A DNA stretch of 9,982 bases, taken from the NCBI GenBank assembly GCA_029940175.1, contig JAOZRM010000018.1, positions 1-9,982 on the forward strand, written 5' to 3'. Position numbers and translations under genes: made by a program. The notes under the pieces were generated by a model. That model ran no database searches, was not told the origin of the DNA, and worked only from the letters and a program-made list of their open reading frames with translations. Shown here one piece after another: positions 6,063-9,982 of this stretch; the stretch's first letter is position 1, and the number at the start of each line of letters is the position of its first letter. This DNA is from Candidatus Sabulitectum sp. GTDB taxonomy: Bacteria; Fermentibacterota; Fermentibacteria; Fermentibacterales; JCC-6.

Positions 6063-7324
6063 GGACCAGCCATTCTGTTCAGGAAATCTGCCAGGCCTTT
6101 CATTACATTTTCCGCTGAGAATTGCTTCTCAATTTGAGCAAAGTCAACCGGAACTCGAAGGCTCGACGTTTTCCACTGGTATTCAAGGTTCTCTAATTTC
6201 AGGGCTATTGCTTCTGCATCAGGTAGAACGATGTATCCTCTTCCCAGCTTTCTTATTCTCCTGGCCATTGCACCTTCCGGTACAATGCCGAGAATTGCTC
6301 TGCCGGACACCAGGTACTCTGCAGTTTTGCTTGAATTCTTCAACTCACTTCCTCTGCGGGATGTGAGATATCCTATAAGAATATTACAGTCTCTCTGGAA
6401 TTGCGGTACGTCTGCCCACTTCAGGTGACCATGGTGGGTGACCCTGCCGCTGAGAGGAGCTCTGTCCAGCCTCTTCAGAGAAACGGAATCAATACCACCG
6501 GCCATCTTGATCCTGAGTTTAGAATTGGGATTCCTTTTGTAGAACATCTCCAGTCCTGAAAGTAGCGCCTCCGGGGTATGGCTGGCGAAAAAATTGCCTG
6601 TCCAACCTGCTGTAAGAAAGTCGGGCCGGGGTACTGGCGAGTCTATTCGTTGAATTCTCCGCGGATCGTAGGCGTTTTCAGCTACATGGGTCGGTGGACA
6701 TATTTTGCTGTATTTACCAACGAAATATCCGGTTGATCCCTCTGTGGTTGCTACGATCCCTCTTGCTTTGCGAACTACTTTTCTCTCAAGCAGAGATTCT
6801 ATGAATCTGTTCAGTCTGCTGGGCCACTCTACATTACTGTCAGCCAGCCAGAGATCGCCAAAAAATGGAATAAGCGGCAGCGCAGTTTCCCGTGCAGCAG
6901 ACATGGCAATCAGATGAAGAGAGTGGTGCGGTCCAAGAGACATTATGGCATGGGGTTTTTCGGTTTCAATAACACTTTTCAAGGCGGGAAGAACGTGATT
7001 GCGCCAGGTAATTACTCTATCTGGAATGAGAATGTAGTTATGGGCAATAAAACTTATCAGTTTTTTTACTGGATTCTGTTTTTGCGTTTTGAAGGACTGC
7101 GGCGCAACTCCTGTTCTGCCATGGGGGATTCTGATCACTTTTAATCCCTCCGGGAGGTCGGAGAGAAGTGAGGTATCTGTTTTCATTCCCACCGGGTTCT
7201 TGACAGTTACAACAATTACCTCCCAGTCATTAGCTGGAAGGTATCTGCACATGTTCAGAACCAGTGGTGTTCCTCCTGAAGAAAGTGGAGGGAAGGTGTA
7301 AGTAAGAAGGATCAGTTTTTTCAT
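6059..7324 (-). CDS. Putative glycosyltransferase (GT4-like, divergent)
   Basis: 421 residues. The N-terminus MKKLILLTYTFPPLSSGGTPLVL contains the FPP..SGG loop typical of GT4 enzymes after the first strand. The N-terminal lobe continues with IMSLGPHHSLHLIA (127-140) and PFFGDLW (153-159), positions where related enzymes contact the acceptor. The donor lobe begins with AGWTGNFF (239-246) and has SSKTAEYLVSGRAILGIVPE (331-350), the counterpart of the usual K..EYL..GrPvl segment. A clear E-x7-E motif is not seen, so it is a divergent member; Glu336 in AEYL is the best candidate for the second acidic residue. The ATG at 7322-7324 follows GAGG with about 6 nt spacing and overlaps the upstream gene as ATGA. 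It is the middle gene of three coupled glycosyltransferases, probably for a surface polysaccharide. Sugar specificity is unknown. Confidence 0.8.
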   Translation of the reverse strand: MKKLILLTYTFPPLSSGGTPLVLNMCRYLPANDWEVIVVTVKNPVGMKTDTSLLSDLPEGLKVIRIPHGRTGVAPQSFKTQKQNPVKKLISFIAHNYILIPDRVITWRNHVLPALKSVIETEKPHAIMSLGPHHSLHLIAMSAARETALPLIPFFGDLWLADSNVEWPSRLNRFIESLLERKVVRKARGIVATTEGSTGYFVGKYSKICPPTHVAENAYDPRRIQRIDSPVPRPDFLTAGWTGNFFASHTPEALLSGLEMFYKRNPNSKLRIKMAGGIDSVSLKRLDRAPLSGRVTHHGHLKWADVPQFQRDCNILIGYLTSRRGSELKNSSKTAEYLVSGRAILGIVPEGAMARRIRKLGRGYIVLPDAEAIALKLENLEYQWKTSSLRVPVDFAQIEKQFSAENVMKGLADFLNRMAGP

Positions 7325-8586
7325 GTTTTCCTCAATCCGTCGTACAGTTTACTCAGCTTAAGGCTCTGGGGTCTCCAATTGTACCGGTCAAGTGCTGCCT
7401 CCCTGCCATTCTCCTTTAGTGTTTTCCGCAATTCAGGATTGCGTGCAAGGGTTTCCACGGCATTGGAGATTGATTCAGGCAAGTCGGGGTCAACTGTAAT
7501 ACCACTGTTCACCTCAGTGAGTACTCTGTTGAGTTCAGGAAAATCACTGGAGATAATAGGAACCCCTGCCATCATGTATTCATAAAGCTTGTTTGGCAGT
7601 GAGTAGTAATGGTTCAGGCAGGTGTTTCGGAAAAGAATAAACCCCATATCGGCGTCAACTGTAATATCCGGAAGTTCTTCCGAGGGTACAGGAGGAAGAA
7701 ATATCACCTTGTCTTTCAACCCCATATCCAAAGACATTTTCTGAAGAGTTCCGTTCCAGGCGTCCATGCCGATCAGGACGAATTTTACGGATGGAGTTTT
7801 GCAGAGCTTTGCTGCTTCCAGAAGCTCCTCAAGTCCTCTTTCCGGACACAAAACTCCCTGGTAAAGGGCGATCACCGTGTCAGGAGATGCGTTTATCATA
7901 GCTCTCAGTTTACCGGTTGGCGGAAGCTGCACAAGAATCTCAGGAGCATTCTCGATTATCTCAAGGTTCTTCATGAAGGGATACATCTCCTGCATCCTTT
8001 CACCCCTCAGGGGAGTAACCGCTATAACTGCATCGGCTTTCTTTATGTACTTTTGCTCTATCTTTTTCAGCCTGATCCTGTTTATGGGATGTGTAGCGAT
8101 CAGGTAGCGAGAGGATTCCAGCCATAGTTCATGGCTGTCATACACAAGTTTTGCATTTCTCTCAGCAGCTACAGAACCACAGATCTCTAAAGTGTCCAGA
8201 TCGTTTGCGTGATAAACATCAGCATTTACCTGCCAGGCGGCGTCTCGCAGTTTTCTTTCCCATGGGATGTCCCGCTGAAGATCAGCAATCAATCTTCGCG
8301 ATTTACTTCGCCTGAGAAACCTGATGATCTTTGCTTTTAAGGAATTGTCAGATGAATCGGAAGCCTGGACAACCTGACTACGGATCTTTTCTTTTGCTTT
8401 TGAGATAACAGGTGGTCTCACTATACGGATTCCGTCTCGCTGTTCCTCTTCAGGGCAGCCCTCCTCCGGCATTGCTATAACCGTTACCTGCCACCCGTCT
8501 GCTGCAAGAACGGCCATTTCCTTCTTTACCCTGGCGTCATTTGAAAGACGATTCTTCACCACCATACAGACGCTGTCAGTTGACAA
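7321..8586 (-). CDS. Glycosyltransferase (GT4-like) with TTG start
   Basis: 421 residues. The N-terminus SVCMVVKNRLSNDARVKKEMAVLAADGWQVTVIA is the S.D.Rv.kea..L...G..V pattern of one GT4-like clade. It is followed by VYHANDLDTLE (124-134) and YDSHELWLES (149-158), both characteristic of that clade. The donor lobe contains LYQGVLCPERGLEELLEA (241-258), LPNKLYEYMMAGVPIISSD (330-348) and SGITVDP. The E-x7-E motif is not canonical; Glu336 in YEYMMAG is the likely counterpart. The start is TTG (bases 8584-8586), four bases after an exact AAGGAGG; the next in-frame ATG, at residue 8, is too far from that site. First gene of the minus-strand glycosyltransferase unit, coupled by an ATGA overlap to the next. 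Substrates are unknown; a role in exopolysaccharide or O-antigen-like glycan assembly is inferred from its neighbours. Confidence 0.86.
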   Translation of the reverse strand: MSTDSVCMVVKNRLSNDARVKKEMAVLAADGWQVTVIAMPEEGCPEEEQRDGIRIVRPPVISKAKEKIRSQVVQASDSSDNSLKAKIIRFLRRSKSRRLIADLQRDIPWERKLRDAAWQVNADVYHANDLDTLEICGSVAAERNAKLVYDSHELWLESSRYLIATHPINRIRLKKIEQKYIKKADAVIAVTPLRGERMQEMYPFMKNLEIIENAPEILVQLPPTGKLRAMINASPDTVIALYQGVLCPERGLEELLEAAKLCKTPSVKFVLIGMDAWNGTLQKMSLDMGLKDKVIFLPPVPSEELPDITVDADMGFILFRNTCLNHYYSLPNKLYEYMMAGVPIISSDFPELNRVLTEVNSGITVDPDLPESISNAVETLARNPELRKTLKENGREAALDRYNWRPQSLKLSKLYDGLRKT

Positions 8587-8710
8587 ATTTCCTCCTTAAG
8601 AAATTGTATCTCCGCCCGAACATAATTCTTATCGTGTTCTCTGCGGAGTGTGACTTTTATCGGATGCTTGGCTATACTCCTGTATACTCTTGTTGTAATC
8701 AAATAGTTTT
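8587..8710. promoter_or_regulatory. Divergent intergenic region between glycosyltransferase genes
   Basis: 124 bases separate the minus-strand glycosyltransferase unit from the plus-strand glycosyltransferase. For the plus strand, the best promoter candidate is GTGACT (8650-8655, four of six to the -35 consensus), a 17-nt spacer and TATACT (8673-8678, five of six to the -10). For the minus strand I see a TACAAT (five of six) near 8610 but no matching -35 box, so that promoter is undefined. A tandem near-repeat, TATACTCCTG then TATACTCTTG (8673-8692), overlaps the plus-strand -10. Confidence 0.45.
8591..8597 (-). promoter_or_regulatory. Strong ribosome binding site for the TTG-initiated glycosyltransferase
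   Basis: On the minus strand this is AAGGAGG, a full anti-Shine-Dalgarno match, separated from the TTG at 8586-8584 by AAAT. It is the main reason for accepting the unusual start codon. Confidence 0.75.
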
Positions 8711-9778
8711 ATGGAAAGAGATGATTTGAGAATTTCCTTTGTTATGCTGGGACTTAAAGATCACAGTACAGGCGGGTATTACTTCAATCTAAAAATGTCA
8801 AAGGCTTTGAGCTCTGCGGGACATGATGTTGATGTGATCCATTTTTCAACCATACCTGAGAAGTTGCAGGGGTCTCGAATTCGCGGGTCTTTTTATGTAT
8901 TGAACCGGGTGCTGAAATACAAACCTGATCTGCTGGTGGTGAGTAAGAGCTACAGCTTTATGGCACCACTAAGGATCATCCTTCCATTTCTCAGATGCCC
9001 GGTACTCTATCTGGTTCATCATCTGGAGTGGCATGACAGAACCGGTGGAACCTCAAGTATTAGAAAAATGATTGTCCGGTGGTTTTTGTCCAGTGGAAGA
9101 AAAGTATGGGTCAACAGCAGAAGCACTGCTGCTGATGTTACCTCTCTTGGCATACCGGAGAACAGGCTCCGAGTGATTCCCCCGGGTTTTGACCGGTTCA
9201 GCGTTGAGACAGATACCCTCATCAGGAATCTTTCGGTAAACATCCTCTCCGTGGGTACGCTCTGTTCAAGAAAAGACCAGCTTACACTTGTAAGAGCGTG
9301 TGCTCTGCTTAAGGACAGAGATTTTCACCTGTTCATTCTTGGAGATGATACAGTAGACAGAGATTACATCGCAGAGGTTCGACAGGAGGCAGATTCACTG
9401 GGTGCTAGGGTTACATTTATGGGACATCTTTCTACAGCGGAGCTGTATGGAATGTATAATCAGAGCCATATTCTTGCGAACCTTTCCCATTGGGAGGGGT
9501 ATGGAATTGCAGTGGCAGAGGCCATGTGGGCAGGGTTACCGGTGATAGCAGTTGATGCCGGTGCTGTTCCGGAACTGGTTACCCACGGAGATAACGGGTT
9601 TTTGATAGCTCCCGGGGACGTTAAGAGTTGTACTGAATATTTGAAACTGCTTATAGATAATGGAACTTTGAGAGAAGAAATGTCTAAAAGAGCCCGCGAG
9701 AGAGCCCTGGAGCTTTTTTCATGGGATGATACTGGAAGGGAGTTTGTTAATCTTGCAGAAGAAACTTCTGGTTGCTAA
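8711..9778 (+). CDS. Glycosyltransferase family 4 (GT-B)
   Basis: 355 residues with a clear GT4 architecture. The N-terminal lobe has ISFVMLGLKDHSTGGYYFNL (8-27) with the GG acceptor loop, then LYLVHHLEWHD (99-109) and WVNSRSTAADV (133-143). IPPGFD (156-161) marks the inter-lobe linker, VGTLCSRKDQLTLVRAC (181-197) begins the donor lobe, and WEGYGIAVAEAMWAGLPVIA (261-280) carries the canonical E-x7-E pair, Glu262 and Glu270. VPELV and NGFLIAPGD (295-303) complete the nucleotide-sugar site. It should be a retaining sugar transferase acting at the cytoplasmic membrane face; the substrate is unknown. The start is uncertain: the ATG at 8711 has no visible ribosome site, while an in-frame TTG at 8726, after GGAAAGAG, would give the more usual short N-terminus. 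It is divergent from the other three glycosyltransferases and overlaps the aspartate kinase gene at its 3' end. Confidence 0.9.
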   Translation: MERDDLRISFVMLGLKDHSTGGYYFNLKMSKALSSAGHDVDVIHFSTIPEKLQGSRIRGSFYVLNRVLKYKPDLLVVSKSYSFMAPLRIILPFLRCPVLYLVHHLEWHDRTGGTSSIRKMIVRWFLSSGRKVWVNSRSTAADVTSLGIPENRLRVIPPGFDRFSVETDTLIRNLSVNILSVGTLCSRKDQLTLVRACALLKDRDFHLFILGDDTVDRDYIAEVRQEADSLGARVTFMGHLSTAELYGMYNQSHILANLSHWEGYGIAVAEAMWAGLPVIAVDAGAVPELVTHGDNGFLIAPGDVKSCTEYLKLLIDNGTLREEMSKRARERALELFSWDDTGREFVNLAEETSGC

Positions 9779-9982
9779 ATTTGGCGGAACCAGCTTGTCC
9801 AGCGAACAAAATCGAGTTACTGCAGCAAATCACTGCAACTCCCTTCTGAAGGAAGCAGAAAAATTGGTTGTTGTTGTTTCCGCCATGGGACGCTCTGGTG
9901 ATCCATATGCGACTGATACCCTTCTGGACCTGGTGACATCAGATTCAACCAGCCGCGAGAAGGACAGACTGATGATCTGTGT
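9753..9982 (+). CDS. Aspartate kinase, N-terminal part (3' end outside window)
   Basis: The frame is open from the proposed TTG at 9753-9755 to the end of the window (76 complete codons). The translation has VAKFGGTSLSS (residues 7-17), the aspartate-kinase nucleotide-binding K-F-G-G-T-S motif, and VVVVSAMGRSGDPYATDTLL (about 38-57), the second signature of the amino-acid kinase fold in lysine/threonine-pathway aspartate kinases (DapG/LysC type). It should phosphorylate L-aspartate with ATP, the first step to lysine, threonine, methionine and diaminopimelate. Whether it is monofunctional or fused to homoserine dehydrogenase, and its ACT regulatory part, lie beyond the window. The TTG gives the usual short lead to KFGGTS and follows AAGGGAG (9736-9742) by 10 nt; an ATG at 9726 is the alternative. 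It overlaps the glycosyltransferase gene by 26 bases in another frame. Confidence 0.88.
   Translation, partial: MQKKLLVAKFGGTSLSSEQNRVTAANHCNSLLKEAEKLVVVVSAMGRSGDPYATDTLLDLVTSDSTSREKDRLMIC

Noticed and set aside
7609..8127. 172-residue open frame on the plus strand
   Set aside because: It lies wholly antisense to a well-supported glycosyltransferase, has no ribosome site or recognisable motif, and its composition looks like a reversed coding strand.
8587..8710. Possible small RNA or riboswitch in the divergent gap
   Set aside because: No stable hairpin or recognised aptamer core was found by eye in the 124 bases.

Overview
The window reads as chromosomal DNA of a Gram-negative, probably uncultured bacterium of middling GC content. 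A C-terminal outer-membrane beta-barrel fragment points to a double-membrane cell. Its DUF5916-like features are, from recall, commonest in Bacteroidota, Gemmatimonadota and related FCB-type lineages. Clear Shine-Dalgarno sites (an exact AAGGAGG, an exact GGAGGT) and a near-consensus TTGACA-N18-TATTAT promoter argue against Bacteroidota proper, which mostly lack both. The phylum stays open. No tRNA, rRNA, CRISPR array, insertion sequence or phage gene was seen.

Layout. (1) 1-1010, plus strand: 3' part of a beta-barrel protein gene. It ends at a convergent stem-loop (1024-1053). (2) 1056-4286, minus strand: a probable three-gene unit in the order TPR/HD-GYP regulator, GNAT acetyltransferase, SAM-dependent methyltransferase. 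It is driven by a promoter at 4309-4338; the last two genes overlap by one base. (3) 4356-8586, minus strand: three glycosyltransferases, each pair overlapping by ATGA, followed by a small DUF6935-like gene behind a perfect 11-bp inverted repeat. (4) 8587-8710: divergent intergenic region. (5) 8711-9982, plus strand: a fourth glycosyltransferase, then the 5' end of an aspartate kinase gene that overlaps it by 26 bases and runs off the window.

How the genes may work together. Four retaining GT4-type (GT-B fold) glycosyltransferases around one divergent promoter region suggest part of a surface-polysaccharide or glycoconjugate locus. No flippase, polymerase or sugar-nucleotide gene is in view, so the product cannot be named. 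The adjacent HD-GYP protein would be expected to act in cyclic-di-GMP turnover, which often controls exopolysaccharide. However, it carries Tyr where a conserved metal-binding His is expected, so its catalytic state is uncertain. The acetyltransferase and methyltransferase have no clear link to the glycan genes, and the aspartate kinase belongs to amino-acid biosynthesis.

Start sites were revised for three genes from ribosome-binding or promoter evidence: the HD-GYP gene (4286), the GNAT gene (2395) and the aspartate kinase (TTG at 9753). One glycosyltransferase starts with TTG at 8586. I found no convincing new defence or mobile system. The points most worth a second look are the HD-GYP active-site change, the inverted repeat around the glycosyltransferase stop codon, and the DUF6935-like gene inside the glycosyltransferase unit.
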